From positions 1 through 54,754 of the forward strand of contig JANXAL010000124.1 of the NCBI GenBank assembly GCA_025062325.1: DNA of 54,754 nucleotides, in the 5' to 3' direction. Of this stretch, positions 1 through 8,773 are shown piece by piece (positions within the stretch are counted from its first letter, which is position 1; every line of letters starts with the position of its first letter). Under the pieces are notes generated by a model. That model had not been told where the DNA came from, did no database searches, and saw only the letters and a program-made list of their open reading frames with translations. A program made the translations under genes and the position numbers. The stretch comes from Roseiflexus sp. Its GTDB lineage: Bacteria > Chloroflexota > Chloroflexia > Chloroflexales > Roseiflexaceae.

Positions 1-471
1 CAACGCACGTAAGCCGTATTCGCCTTTGCTGGAGATGCGCATAGTCGAGTGATCCGGTTAAGTATCTTTGTTATTGTAGGATAGCATGGATCAGGGGGAG
101 AGGCAAGGGAGTCGCTTTTGACGGGCAGCGCTGCGGGCTGATGCCCTAGCTGAGATCGTGAAAGCCCCTTCGAGGCTTCTCCGTCCTGAGCAAGGGCTTG
201 AGCCCGCAGCTCAAAGGACGCGCGGCTCGGCAACACGGGTTTACCGGATTCATTTCTTAGTCCTCATAAGCCCTCGTTCAGGACGTGGAAGCCCCAGGGG
301 GCTTGCCGGAGCGCGCGTCTTGGACGGCGCAAGGGCAGGTTTGAGACCTGACCTTGTGTGACATCGAGAAAGCAGGCTTAGAAAACGGCGGACAAGTAAC
401 CTTGTTGGATCTCAAACGGTAATACAGACAACGAAGACTAAACCTCTCGGCAGGTCTTGGGGTAACGGCAT
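1..471. other. Non-coding leader region before the HNH gene
   Basis: I see no supportable gene here. The short reading frame at 158-361 has no SD, has a biased composition and matches nothing I know. The stretch contains short inverted repeats, for example TTGAGC...GCTCAA around 193-210 and a longer hairpin at 330-356. It probably holds the promoter of the gene at 472, but I could not identify convincing -35 and -10 boxes. Confidence 0.5.
330..356. repeat. Imperfect hairpin of the AGGT/ACCT type
   Basis: Arms CAAGGGCAGGT (330-340) and ACCTGACCTTG (346-356) pair with one mismatch around the loop TTGAG. The core is related to the large hairpin at 34604-34648, so both may belong to one dispersed palindromic repeat family. 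Confidence 0.5.
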
Positions 472-1596
472 ATGTTCTCTTTGCCCTACTCCTCCCGTCT
501 TCCTATTTCCGCTCTGGCAGCGGGTTTCAACGACGTGACAAACTCGTACAAATTCTACTGGTTTCTGTCTATTCTGGAACAGATCAGGAGCGCACAAGAA
601 CGGATTATACCTGTTCATAACCTTCTGGCGCACATGGTCGCCAGTGTCTGGTATCCCACAAACTACTTCCGTCTATCATTCGGCAAGCAGGATCGATTGA
701 GCAGCATCGCACAGCGACTGGGAAAGCACGCTGGATTGCCGATGAATGCTCCTGCCAGCCAGGTCGCTGAGGCTGCGTTGAGACATATTGCAAGTAACGA
801 TGATTTGGGCAGATCGATACTGACGCTCGCCCGATTTGTCCCCTATCGTTTTCTGCGCCCTTTCTTCGCCAAGGAGTTGAGAGGCGTCAGTGATCCAGAA
901 GTCAATGGCCTTATTGCGAGTCTAGCGGCAGCTGCCTTTCACAACCCTGAGTCTCCATGTCTTTATCGATTCGCAGAACATCCTCTGCCAGTCATCGAGA
1001 TCCAGCCGCTGTGGTTTGACTATCTCCAGCAGAACCTGACCATTCTGAAGGGTTTTTGCCTGTGGCGTCTCGTCCAATACTTGCAAAAGAATAACCAAAA
1101 TGTGCCAAACATCGCAGGGAAATTGTTTGAGCCGCAAGCGCGAGACTTAAGGCAGGCGCGGGAGTTTTGGAATATCGTTTTAGAGCAAAAAGGCGAATTG
1201 GAGTGCATCTATTCGGGCGTCAAACTGATTAGGGGTCAATTTACGCTTGATCACTTCATCCCCTGGAGCTTCGTTGCGCACGATGATCTCTGGAATATCA
1301 TACCTGTTAGCAGACTATCCAACTCGTCTAAGGGCGACAATCTTCCCAAAATTGAACGCTATTTCAATGCCTTCACCTCTACGCAATTTGAGGCTGTGAG
1401 GATCGTTTCGGAAAGGCGTCCAGGGTCGAGACTGCTCGAAGATTACGTTTTACTCTTCAAGGTTACTTCATCAGAAGATTTTCTGAGGATGGATTTGGAA
1501 ACTTTCCAAAAAATCCTCTATGACTCTATTGCTCCGCAAGTTCAAATCGCCAGGAACATGGGATTTCCGGCCGAATGGGTGTACGAGAATAAATAA
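472..1596 (+). CDS. HNH endonuclease domain protein
   Basis: A 374-residue protein with an HNH nuclease signature near its C-terminal third (about residues 243-292): an Asp-His pair at 260-261 followed by Phe-Ile-Pro, a central Asn at 275 in NIIP, and a terminal NSSK at 284-287. The Cys pairs of zinc-bearing HNH proteins are mostly absent. The first 240 residues look alpha-helical and I do not recognise them. HNH domains cut DNA or RNA with a divalent metal. The gene lies 56 bp upstream of a methyltransferase-HIT fusion in the same direction, so the two are probably co-transcribed. A nuclease beside a methyltransferase suggests nucleic-acid modification or defence, but this is inference. The ATG is preceded by only a weak SD, so the start is not certain. 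Confidence 0.75.
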   Translation: MFSLPYSSRLPISALAAGFNDVTNSYKFYWFLSILEQIRSAQERIIPVHNLLAHMVASVWYPTNYFRLSFGKQDRLSSIAQRLGKHAGLPMNAPASQVAEAALRHIASNDDLGRSILTLARFVPYRFLRPFFAKELRGVSDPEVNGLIASLAAAAFHNPESPCLYRFAEHPLPVIEIQPLWFDYLQQNLTILKGFCLWRLVQYLQKNNQNVPNIAGKLFEPQARDLRQAREFWNIVLEQKGELECIYSGVKLIRGQFTLDHFIPWSFVAHDDLWNIIPVSRLSNSSKGDNLPKIERYFNAFTSTQFEAVRIVSERRPGSRLLEDYVLLFKVTSSEDFLRMDLETFQKILYDSIAPQVQIARNMGFPAEWVYENK

Positions 1597-1652
1597 TATT
1601 GTTCTATTGCGTCATTTATCTGAATCGTAACTGTAACCTGGGAGACTTCCTA

Positions 1653-2474
1653 ATGAATCTTGTCCTTCGTTCATCCCGCAACCCTCACAGTCATCTCACT
1701 GTTAAAGAACGCACGCATGCCTCCTTCCCCATCAGGTATTTGCTCAAGCGAGGGCTGATCACAGGACGGATACTGGACTTCGGATGTGGATTGGGTATCG
1801 ATGTCAACTTCTTGCGACAGCAGGGATACGATGTTACCGGTTATGATCCTCACTATGCGCCTGAGATTCCGAGTGGCAAGTTCGACACAGTTGTATGCCT
1901 GTACGTTTTAAACGTGCTGCTTCCAGAAGAGCAGTCCCATGTCCTGATGGCTGTCTCGGAGTTACTGCGTCCAACAGGATGCGCATACTTCGCTGTTCGC
2001 CGCGATATTCAATTCGATGGATTTCGCCGCCACGTCAAACACCAAACGAACGTTTATCAGTGCAACGTTACGTTACCGTATCCAAGCATCCTGCGCACCG
2101 CTCACTGTGAGATCTATGGATATCGCCACTATAACCAGTTGCCTTCAACCACTCCCTGCCCTTTTTGCGCTCCAGCAAGCAATTCTGAGCTACTGACCGA
2201 GTCTGCGAGCGCCTATGCTATCTTGGGGAGTCCCTGCTCTACATCTGGTCACGCGCTCATTGTACCCAAGAAGCACGTTAGCTACATTGATCTTTCACCT
2301 CATGACAGAAATGCCTGCTGGCAGGTCGTAGATCGCGTGAAGATGCTGCTTTCTGACCGTTTCCGCCCGGCTGGTTTCAGGATAAAGATTGGTAATGGCC
2401 TGAACGCACTATGTGCTGGCGAGCACGGGTGCGTCCATGTCATTCCCTGGTATACTGGGGGACAAGGAGAGTAG
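1653..2474 (+). CDS. Methyltransferase-HIT domain fusion protein
   Basis: The ATG at 1653 has GGAG 9 bases upstream; a TTG at 1599 lacks an SD. The 273-residue product has two parts. Residues about 20-150 form a Rossmann-type class I SAM-dependent methyltransferase, with the glycine-rich LDFGCGLG loop near 41-48 and a following acidic segment. Residues about 167-273 resemble a HIT domain: a CPFC pair at 169-172, the HALIVPKKH strand at 200-208, and a C-terminal AGEHGCVHVIPWYTG segment. In HIT proteins this last segment is normally H-x-H-x-H, with the middle histidine as nucleophile; here those positions are H258, C260 and H262. The usual three residues between AGQ and the first His are also missing. 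Coupled to the HNH gene at 472-1596. Substrate unknown. Confidence 0.72.
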   Translation: MNLVLRSSRNPHSHLTVKERTHASFPIRYLLKRGLITGRILDFGCGLGIDVNFLRQQGYDVTGYDPHYAPEIPSGKFDTVVCLYVLNVLLPEEQSHVLMAVSELLRPTGCAYFAVRRDIQFDGFRRHVKHQTNVYQCNVTLPYPSILRTAHCEIYGYRHYNQLPSTTPCPFCAPASNSELLTESASAYAILGSPCSTSGHALIVPKKHVSYIDLSPHDRNACWQVVDRVKMLLSDRFRPAGFRIKIGNGLNALCAGEHGCVHVIPWYTGGQGE

Positions 2475-2920
2475 TCGAGATCGCTCCACTTCACGACCGA
2501 GACGGGCGATACAACACAGAAGCGTGCTGGAAAATCTACCCCCGTAAGCCCCGTCTCAAGTGTAGGTTTCTCAGGACGCGGCGCAGGTTTTTTGCGTCTC
2601 GACGCCTTTTTGCCCTCATCCTCCTGCTCACAAGTGCGGGGTTTAGGAGCGTGATAACGGGGTTTGTCACATCTCGACGCCTTCTTCCCCTCGCATCCCC
2701 TGCTCACGAGTGTAGAGTTTTTGTGGTGCGGTAGATGTTTTTCCGCGTCCTGACACCCTTTTCCCCTCATTCCCCCGTCCCCTTCTCCCACCCTCACAGG
2801 TGTAGCGTTTTTGCAGCGCGATGGATGCTTTCCGCGTTCCGACCCCCTACCCCCTTTCTCCCATATGGGGAGAGGGTGTCCTGATGCCTGGGAACGAGCG
2901 ATGCAACGCGAGGGCTTGCC

Positions 2921-2977
2921 AAAAATCTACACTTGTGAGCATCCCTCTACCCCCTTCTTCTCAAGTGTAGGCTTTTA
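2921..2977. repeat. Paired AAATCTACACTTGTGAG / CTCAAGTGTAG element
   Basis: The clearest copy of a dispersed inverted repeat. The left arm begins AAAAATCTACACTTGTGAG (2921-2939). The right arm CTCAAGTGTAGGCTTTT ends at 2977, with about 20 pyrimidine-rich bases between. Less perfect copies lie elsewhere in 2475-3400 and near 54187 and 54345. Confidence 0.6.
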
Positions 2978-3035
2978 GGGTGCGAAATGAGTTTGCCGCA
3001 TCCTGCCGCCTTTTCCCCCTCATCCTCCCTGCCCC

Positions 3036-3058
3036 CCTTCTCCCACTAGGGGAGAAGG
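3036..3058. repeat. CTTCTCCC palindromic repeat, copy 1
   Basis: Perfect 9-bp stem CCTTCTCCC/GGGAGAAGG with loop ACTAG, followed by a conserved tail (aggtaggggcgtcctg). Copies 2 and 3 are at 3138-3160 and 54262-54284; a degenerate version is near 2847. Confidence 0.7.
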
Positions 3059-3137
3059 AGGTAGGGGCGTCCTGCTGCCTGAAACGGGCAATGCGACGTG
3101 AGGGCTGACCAAAAAAGTCTACCCTTGTGAGCTACCC

Positions 3138-3160
3138 CCTTCTCCCACTAGGGGAGAAGG
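3138..3160. repeat. CTTCTCCC palindromic repeat, copy 2
   Basis: Same stem and loop as copy 1, including a related downstream tail (gagtaggggcgttctg). The shared flank shows that the repeated unit is longer than the palindrome. Confidence 0.7.
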
Positions 3161-3649
3161 GAGTAGGGGCGTTCTGTTGCCTGAAACGGGCGATGTAACG
3201 GAGGGGGAGTTGAGGCGTCCTAATGCCCAAGACAGATGATGCAACGCAGAAGCCTGCTGGAAACCCTGCTCTCGTAAGCATCCTTCCTGCCCTCTTCTAC
3301 CGCACGCGGGAGAAGGAGGCGATTGGGCGTGCTAATGTCCAAAACGAGTAACACAATGTAACACAATGTATTGAGTTGCCAGGAAAATCTACGCTTGTGA
3401 CCTGGCAGACAGTGAACGCCGTCGAGTGCGCGTGAGCGCAGGGCGCGGCGCAGAGCGCAAGAGGCGGTTCTCAGACCCGCCCTCACGCTGTCTGGAGCGT
3501 GATGATAGGCAGCACAGGCCGCGCTGTAGGACTCGCTTCGTGCCGGGCAGGTCTCAAGTTTTCATCGGATGCTGCGGGCTGATGAAGGAAAATCAGGGAC
3601 GCTGCGGTCTGATGGACGTTGAGAACATAATCCGGTATTGCTGGATTTA

Positions 3650-3693
3650 GCCCGCGCAGGCGGGCTTCGCAACCGTAGCCCGCCTGCGCGGGC
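3650..3693. repeat. 16-bp perfect inverted repeat
   Basis: GCCCGCGCAGGCGGGC (3650-3665) pairs perfectly with GCCCGCCTGCGCGGGC (3678-3693) across 12 bases. REP-like; no T-tract, so it is not an obvious terminator. Confidence 0.75.
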
Positions 3694-3841
3694 GGGTGGG
3701 CGGATAGCGGAATATATTTCAAAAGCCTTCAACCGCCCGGCGCGAGAGCGCATAGCGGAGCATATAACCATACAATCGCCAGGCAAAAAGGCTCCATCTG
3801 CCCGCAGCGCCGATTCCCGCACGTTCACCGCCTGATTGCTC

Positions 3842-3896
3842 ACACAAAGACACAGAGGCGCAAAGGAGCATTATCCTCGCCTCCGTGCCTTTGTGT
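3842..3896. repeat. 19-bp near-perfect inverted repeat (ACACAAAG type)
   Basis: The arm 3842-3860 begins ACACAAAGACACAGAGG and pairs with 3878-3896 with two mismatches. Repeats containing CACAAAG-CACAGAG are, from memory, common in intergenic DNA of several bacterial phyla. It lies just downstream of the coxM stop on the minus strand and might act as a 3' barrier, but has no strong T-run. Confidence 0.6.
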
Positions 3897-3949
3897 ATGT
3901 TCACCTGTGAGGCGTGAGTCCTAGCCTCTAACTCCTAACCCTTGAACCA

Positions 3950-4816
3950 CTACCCCCTTGCCCGTCGCACCGCCTCGGTCAGCGCACGGCGGGTAAAGAC
4001 CTTCACCATCGCCTGGCGGTACTCTGCAGAAGCGTGGATGTCGCCCAGATAATCGATCCCGTCGCCAGCAGCGTTTGCCGCCGCCGCAATGGCTGCGTCG
4101 TCGCCGGATGTGCCGACGAGCGCAGCTTCGGCGGCTGGCTGCCGCACCGCTACTGAACCAGCGCCGGTGACGCCAATGCGACAGGCGGAGACGGTCCCGT
4201 TGTCGAATTTGACATATGCCGCCACTCCGACGATGGCATAGCGCGACGCCGGATGGCGCAGTTTGGCGTATGCTGCGCCTTCGCCCTTGCCCAGAATGGG
4301 GAAAGTGACCGACGTGATGACTTCATCCGACGACAGCGCCGTGGTCAGCATTCCCACGAACATGTTGTCAGCGGCAATGCTGCGCGCACCGTTCGGTCCC
4401 ATGACGTTAATTGTCGCGCCAAGCGCCAGCGCGACGGCAGGGGGGTCAGCCGCAGGGTCAGCGTGCGCCAGTGAGCCGCCTATTGTTCCGCGATTGCGCA
4501 CCTGGATGTCGCCGATCTGACCGACGCACTCGGCGAGCACTGGGCAGCCAGCGCGCACCGCTTCATTCCTTGCGATCTCATAGTAGGTCGACCCTGCGCC
4601 GATCACTAGACGATCACCGTTCGACGTGATGCCCTTCAGTTCCGACACGCGACTGATATCGATCAGCACAGCGGGTTGCGCCAGGCGCAGCTTCAGCGCT
4701 GGCAGCAGCGAGTGACCGCCCGCCAGAAGCTTGGCGTCCTCGCCGTGCTGCTGGAGCAGCCCGATAGCCTCGTTGACCGTTTTGGCTGCATAATACTGAA
4801 AGGGTGCCGGTATCAT
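3950..4816 (-). CDS. coxM: CO dehydrogenase-like FAD-binding medium subunit (CoxM family)
   Basis: A 288-residue member of the FAD subunit family of molybdenum hydroxylases (xanthine oxidase family). It shows the two flavin-binding motifs: AGGHS at residues 32-36 and TIGG at 110-113 in NRGTIGG, followed by SLAHADPAADPP. The length is normal for CoxM (about 285). In the complex this subunit takes electrons from the iron-sulfur subunit and passes them to quinones or another acceptor. It is the last gene of the minus-strand coxG-S-L-M cluster, separated from coxL by 247 bp that contain a hairpin. The ATG is preceded by GAGGAGC, a good SD. The family is clear; the substrate is not settled because the large subunit is form II. 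Confidence 0.93.
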   Translation of the reverse strand: MIPAPFQYYAAKTVNEAIGLLQQHGEDAKLLAGGHSLLPALKLRLAQPAVLIDISRVSELKGITSNGDRLVIGAGSTYYEIARNEAVRAGCPVLAECVGQIGDIQVRNRGTIGGSLAHADPAADPPAVALALGATINVMGPNGARSIAADNMFVGMLTTALSSDEVITSVTFPILGKGEGAAYAKLRHPASRYAIVGVAAYVKFDNGTVSACRIGVTGAGSVAVRQPAAEAALVGTSGDDAAIAAAANAAGDGIDYLGDIHASAEYRQAMVKVFTRRALTEAVRRARG

Positions 4817-4993
4817 GAGAGATGCTCCTCAATTCCAGGTAAGCGTCTAATAAGACGCGCTGCGACAATTTTCCTGGAGAGACTAGCCAACCGCTGACCA
4901 ATGTTGATCGCTCCTGCGAGCGTGGCGTGTGATGGAACACGGATGTAGGCAAGTCGAGATAGATTGAGATGGATCGGCAGTAGATCCATTTCT

Positions 4994-5023
4994 GGCGGAC
5001 GGGAAGTCCGCTCCCCGTCCGCC
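4994..5023. repeat. Hairpin between coxL and coxM
   Basis: GGCGGACGGG (4994-5003) pairs perfectly with CCCGTCCGCC (5014-5023) around a 10-nt loop. It lies in the 247-bp spacer between coxL and coxM, which otherwise shows no gene. It could set differential expression or mRNA stability, but has no T-tract. Confidence 0.6.
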
Positions 5024-5063
5024 AACGCCTGCTCTATCTGCCGGGTTCGCGTTGATTGCTCCG

Positions 5064-7445
5064 TCAGGACGCCGCCTGCGCTGCGCGGATGGCTTTCCAC
5101 ACGTTTTCGGGCGTCGCCGGCATCTGCATATGCTTGACGCCAAATGGCGAGAGCGCATCGATAACCGCGTTCATCACCGCTTGCGCGCTGGCAATCGTCC
5201 CTGCCTCGCCTGCGCCCTTCACCCCCAGCGGGTTGACCGGACTGGGCGTGACGGTGCGGGCTGTCTCAAATGGCGGCAGCATATGCGCAGCAGGCACAGC
5301 GTAGTCCATAAGCGTACCGGTGACCAGTTGCCCGTTCTCATCGTACACGGCGCGCTCATAGAGCGCCTGCGCAATACCCTGGGCGATGCCGCCGTGGATC
5401 TGGCCATCGACAATCATCGGGTTGATGACATTGCCACAATCGTCAACCGCTACGTAGCGCTTCAGATCCACAATGCCGGTGTCCGGGTCCACCTCGACGA
5501 TGGCGATATGCGTGCCAAAGGGGAAGGTGCAGTTCGGCGGGTCGTAGTACGTTGTTTCGTCGAGGAAGGGTTCCATGCCTTCCGGCAGGTCGTATGCCAC
5601 TGATGCCTGGAGCGCGATCTCCGCTAGCGTCTTGAAGCGGTCGGGCGAACCTTTGACGTAGACGCGCCCGTTTTCGTACACCATGTCGTCGGGATTAGCT
5701 TCGAGCATATGCGCGGCGATCTTCTTTGCCTTCTCCTTGATCTTCGCCACGCTGCGGTAGACGGCCATGCCGCCGACTGCCAGCGAGCGCGAGCCATAGG
5801 TGCCGTAGCCGAATGGCGTGCCGGCTGTGTCGGAGTGTTCGATCACCACGTCGTCATACGGCACGCCAAGTTCATCGGCGACAATCTGTGCAAAGGTGGT
5901 CTCGACCCCCTGACCATGCGGCAGCGAACCGGTCGTGACAACGACTTTGCCCGTCAGGTGAACGCGCACGTTGGCGCTCTCCCAGAGACCAGCGCCCCAC
6001 CCTTCGCCGGGGAGACCAATCCACTTGCTTGGCGCCACGCCGCAGATTTCGACATACGAACTGATGCCGATCCCGAGGTATTTGCCCTGCTTACGCGCCT
6101 CCTCCTGCTGCTTACGGAATTCGGCGTATCCGACAATCTCGAGCGCCTTGTTGAGCGCCGCCTCGTAGTTGCCGCTGTCATACGGCAGCAGCCCCAGCCC
6201 ATTATCATACGGGAAGGCGTCGGGCGGAATAAAATTCTTGCGCCGCACCTCCGCCGGGTCCATCCCGATCTCGGCGGCAAAGCGATCCACCATGCGCTCG
6301 ATCAAGTACGACGCTTCAGGACGACCGGCGCCGCGGTAGGCATCGACCATCGCCGTATTGGTGTAGACGCCGTACACCTTGACGTAAGCGGCAGGGATGC
6401 GGTACGCGCCGGTGATAATCCGACCGTAGAGGGTTGTCGGAATGCCAGGCGCAATCGTGCTCAGATAGGCGCCGAGGTTCGCGTAGGTAGTGACGCGTAG
6501 CCCGGTAATTGTGCCGTCGCGGTTGCCAGCAAGCTCAACGTCGGTGATGTGGTCGCGCCCGTGGGTCGAATACTTGTAATTCTCGCTGCGGTCTTCAACG
6601 AATTTCACCGGACGACCGATCTTGCGCGCTGCCCACATCGTAAACGCCATGTCGTTGTAGCAAAAGATCTTCTGCCCGAATCCACCGCCGACATTCGGCG
6701 AAATGACGCGCAGTTTCGTTTCGGGAATGCCGAAAACGAACGCCGTCAGCACTAGACGCATCACGTGCGGCGCCTGCGAAGTGGTCCAGAGCGTGAACTC
6801 GCCAGTTGCTGGCTCGTAACGCGCAATCGAACCGCGGGTTTCCATGGGGGTGGGAATGAGGCGCTGATTGATAATCTGTTCGCGCACCACCACCTCAGCC
6901 GCGGCGATAGCAGCATCGGCTTTCGCCTTATCGCCCGCCTCCCATTCCATGACGATATTGTTGGGCGCGTTCTCGTGGAGCTGCGGCGCGCCTGGCTCAG
7001 TGGCTTTCTTGGCGTCCACCACCACCGGCAGCGGCTCATACTCGACCTCAATCAGGTCGCAGGCATCACGCGCAATATAGCGATCCTCGGCAATCACCAG
7101 CGCGACCGGATCGCCAACGAAGTGCACCTCACCAACCGCCAGGACGCGCGGCGTGTTAACGTTGTTCTTCACGCGCCCCGCCTGCCAGGCGCATGGGAGC
7201 GGATTGAGGTCAAGCATGTCTTCGCCGGTAAAGACGGCGACCACCCCCGGATGGGCTTTTGCCTTACTCGTGTCAATGGACTTGATCTTTGCGTGGGCGT
7301 AGGGGCTGCGCAGCACACAGGCGTGCGTCATACCCGGGAGTTTGATGTCATCGAGGAAGCTCCCCTGTCCCGTAATCAACTGCGGGTCTTCGCGGCGCTT
7401 GATTGCCTGACCCACCAGCTTCGTTGGCATCGTTTCAGCTGTCAT
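5064..7445 (-). CDS. coxL: CO dehydrogenase-like molybdenum large subunit, form II
   Basis: A 793-residue molybdopterin-binding large subunit, the normal size for CoxL. Residues 369-375 read AYRGAGR, the active-site loop of form II enzymes; proven CO dehydrogenases (form I) carry AYxCSFR with a copper-binding Cys. Other signatures are NVGGGFGQK near 251-259 and GVKGAGEAGT near the C-terminus, containing the catalytic Glu. Form II enzymes oxidise various compounds, and CO activity is unproven for most, so 'CO dehydrogenase-like' is the safe name. It lies between coxS (81 bp upstream) and coxM. An internal ATG at codon 6 is an alternative start. Confidence 0.93.
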   Translation of the reverse strand: MTAETMPTKLVGQAIKRREDPQLITGQGSFLDDIKLPGMTHACVLRSPYAHAKIKSIDTSKAKAHPGVVAVFTGEDMLDLNPLPCAWQAGRVKNNVNTPRVLAVGEVHFVGDPVALVIAEDRYIARDACDLIEVEYEPLPVVVDAKKATEPGAPQLHENAPNNIVMEWEAGDKAKADAAIAAAEVVVREQIINQRLIPTPMETRGSIARYEPATGEFTLWTTSQAPHVMRLVLTAFVFGIPETKLRVISPNVGGGFGQKIFCYNDMAFTMWAARKIGRPVKFVEDRSENYKYSTHGRDHITDVELAGNRDGTITGLRVTTYANLGAYLSTIAPGIPTTLYGRIITGAYRIPAAYVKVYGVYTNTAMVDAYRGAGRPEASYLIERMVDRFAAEIGMDPAEVRRKNFIPPDAFPYDNGLGLLPYDSGNYEAALNKALEIVGYAEFRKQQEEARKQGKYLGIGISSYVEICGVAPSKWIGLPGEGWGAGLWESANVRVHLTGKVVVTTGSLPHGQGVETTFAQIVADELGVPYDDVVIEHSDTAGTPFGYGTYGSRSLAVGGMAVYRSVAKIKEKAKKIAAHMLEANPDDMVYENGRVYVKGSPDRFKTLAEIALQASVAYDLPEGMEPFLDETTYYDPPNCTFPFGTHIAIVEVDPDTGIVDLKRYVAVDDCGNVINPMIVDGQIHGGIAQGIAQALYERAVYDENGQLVTGTLMDYAVPAAHMLPPFETARTVTPSPVNPLGVKGAGEAGTIASAQAVMNAVIDALSPFGVKHMQMPATPENVWKAIRAAQAAS

Positions 7446-7526
7446 CGCTGTTTCTTTTCCCTTCTAGGTGCGGAGAAAAACCAGAAGTCGAGCGATGGGT
7501 GCGGTCATTCCATCCAGACAAGCGAT

Positions 7527-8009
7527 TTATGCCGGAACTGCTTCGCCGCGCATCTTTGCGGCGGCGTACTGCACAGCGCGCACAATGTTGTGATACCCAG
7601 TGCAGCGGCAGAGGTTCCCTTCCAGCCCGTGGCGCACTTCCTCGTCGGTTGGGTTGGGATTCTGCTGCAACAAGTCGTAGGCTGCCATAATCATGCCCGG
7701 CGTGCAGTAGCCGCACTGCAGGCCGTGGCATTCCCAGAACCCTTCCTGCAGCGGATGCAGTTGCCCGTTCTGCGCCAGACCTTCAATTGTCAGTACATTT
7801 GCGCCATCAGCCTGCACAGCCAGCATCGTACACGACTTGACGCTGACACCGTCGACCAGCACCACGCACGCGCCACACTGGCTGGTGTCGCAGCCGATGT
7901 GCGTGCCGGTCAGGTTCAGGTGCTCACGCAAATAGTGAACGAGCAACATGCGCGGCTCGACGTCGCTGGTGTACGATTTGCCATTGACCGTAACCGTAAT
8001 TGTTGCCAC
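7527..8009 (-). CDS. coxS: CO dehydrogenase-like 2Fe-2S small subunit
   Basis: The start is a GTG at 8009 preceded by GAGGAGG 8 bases upstream; the in-frame ATG at 8135 would add 42 residues that belong to no known family member. The 160-residue product has both [2Fe-2S] domains. The plant-ferredoxin type has Cys 40, 45, 48 and 60 ([10 protein letters not shown]). The helical domain has Cys 99, 102, 134 and 136 (QCGYCTPG and LCRCTG). It carries electrons from the molybdenum site to the FAD subunit. It sits between coxG and coxL, so all four minus-strand genes are probably translated from one mRNA. Confidence 0.94.
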   Translation of the reverse strand: MATITVTVNGKSYTSDVEPRMLLVHYLREHLNLTGTHIGCDTSQCGACVVLVDGVSVKSCTMLAVQADGANVLTIEGLAQNGQLHPLQEGFWECHGLQCGYCTPGMIMAAYDLLQQNPNPTDEEVRHGLEGNLCRCTGYHNIVRAVQYAAAKMRGEAVPA

Positions 8010-8059
8010 TGTTAACACCTCCTCATTGAGCAGCGGATAAGCGGAGTCGGGGAGATATG

Positions 8060-8773
8060 CTAGCGTTCCCGGCGGCTGCGCGACCGACCGAGAATGTAGC
8101 CGATCAGGAAGGCGACGATAATCCAGGGCGCCCACGGGCGCTCGGCGATGAAGTCATTGATAATGCCGAAAATGACTGACTCGGGACGCAACTGTTCTTC
8201 AGGGGGCACCACTACTGTTCGACGTTCAGGCGCAGGCGGCGGCGCCGACGGCGCTTCAGCGGGAGCGGCAGGCGCTTCGGCGGCGGCAGGCGCTTCGGCG
8301 GCGGCAGGAACGCCTACAGCAACTGGAGCGGCAACGCGGGTTGCCACCTGCTCAGCGAGCGCCTTGAGCGACTGATTGATCAACTGGCGCGAGGCGCCTT
8401 CGATCAGGCGCTGCCCGACGCTCGCCAGCGTCCCGCCGACCTGCGCCTCGCCGCTATACACAAGCAGCGTTTTCCCGTCCTGATTCAGCAGATCAACCGT
8501 GCCAGCACCATCGACGACGCCGTTGGCGCTTTTTCCGCTGGCGATCAATTTGTAATGATTTGGCGGGTCAATGTCTTCGATGCGGATGCGACCGTTGTAG
8601 ACGCCGCGGATGGCCTGGATGCCGATCTTGATCGTTCCTTCGTATTCATTGTCGCCAACCTGCTCAAGGCGTTCACATCCTGGAACGATTCGCGCCAACA
8701 CTTCGATGTCGTTCAGCGCTTCCCACACGACTTCACGCGGCGCGTCAATCGTGTAGCTACCGGAAATCTTCAC
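8060..8773 (-). CDS. coxG: CoxG-like SRPBCC protein with C-terminal membrane anchor
   Basis: A GTG at 8773 with AAAGGA nine bases upstream gives the family's typical beginning, (M)[19 protein letters not shown]. Residues 1 to about 145 form the SRPBCC/START-like fold of CO dehydrogenase subunit G. A low-complexity Ala-Pro-Glu linker (about 155-195) follows, then a hydrophobic segment near 212-230 and an Arg-rich end, so the protein is probably tail-anchored in the membrane. CoxG proteins are reported to attach the Cox enzyme to the membrane and help deliver electrons. It is the first gene of the operon, downstream of the promoter at 8916-8944. 237 residues. Confidence 0.9.
   Translation of the reverse strand: MKISGSYTIDAPREVVWEALNDIEVLARIVPGCERLEQVGDNEYEGTIKIGIQAIRGVYNGRIRIEDIDPPNHYKLIASGKSANGVVDGAGTVDLLNQDGKTLLVYSGEAQVGGTLASVGQRLIEGASRQLINQSLKALAEQVATRVAAPVAVGVPAAAEAPAAAEAPAAPAEAPSAPPPAPERRTVVVPPEEQLRPESVIFGIINDFIAERPWAPWIIVAFLIGYILGRSRSRRER

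Larger units (their letters stand above)
2475..3949. other. Repeat-rich non-coding region
   Basis: About 1.5 kb without a credible gene. It carries many copies of a short motif close to CTCAAGTGTAGGTTTT and its complement (near 2530-2570, 2631, 2703, 2788, 2921, 2958, 3111 and 3385). It also carries repeated palindromes of the type CCTTCTCCC-N5-GGGAGAAGG, a 16-bp perfect inverted repeat and a 19-bp near-perfect inverted repeat, listed separately. The same motifs recur at 54190-54360. They look like dispersed REP or MITE-like elements rather than coding sequence. Apparent frames on either strand have no SD and read through the repeats. Confidence 0.7.

Noticed and set aside
158-361. Plus-strand frame of 67 codons near the window start
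   Set aside because: No SD, no known family, and it reads through short inverted repeats.
2475-3400. Possible CRISPR array in the repeat-rich region
   Set aside because: The repeats are in both orientations, vary in length and are irregularly spaced, and there are no cas genes.
5709-6500. Plus-strand frame of 263 codons opposite coxL
   Set aside because: Antisense shadow of the large subunit gene, with no independent evidence.
6765-8015. Plus-strand frame of 416 codons opposite coxL and coxS
   Set aside because: Antisense to strongly conserved enzyme subunits; no SD and no domain.
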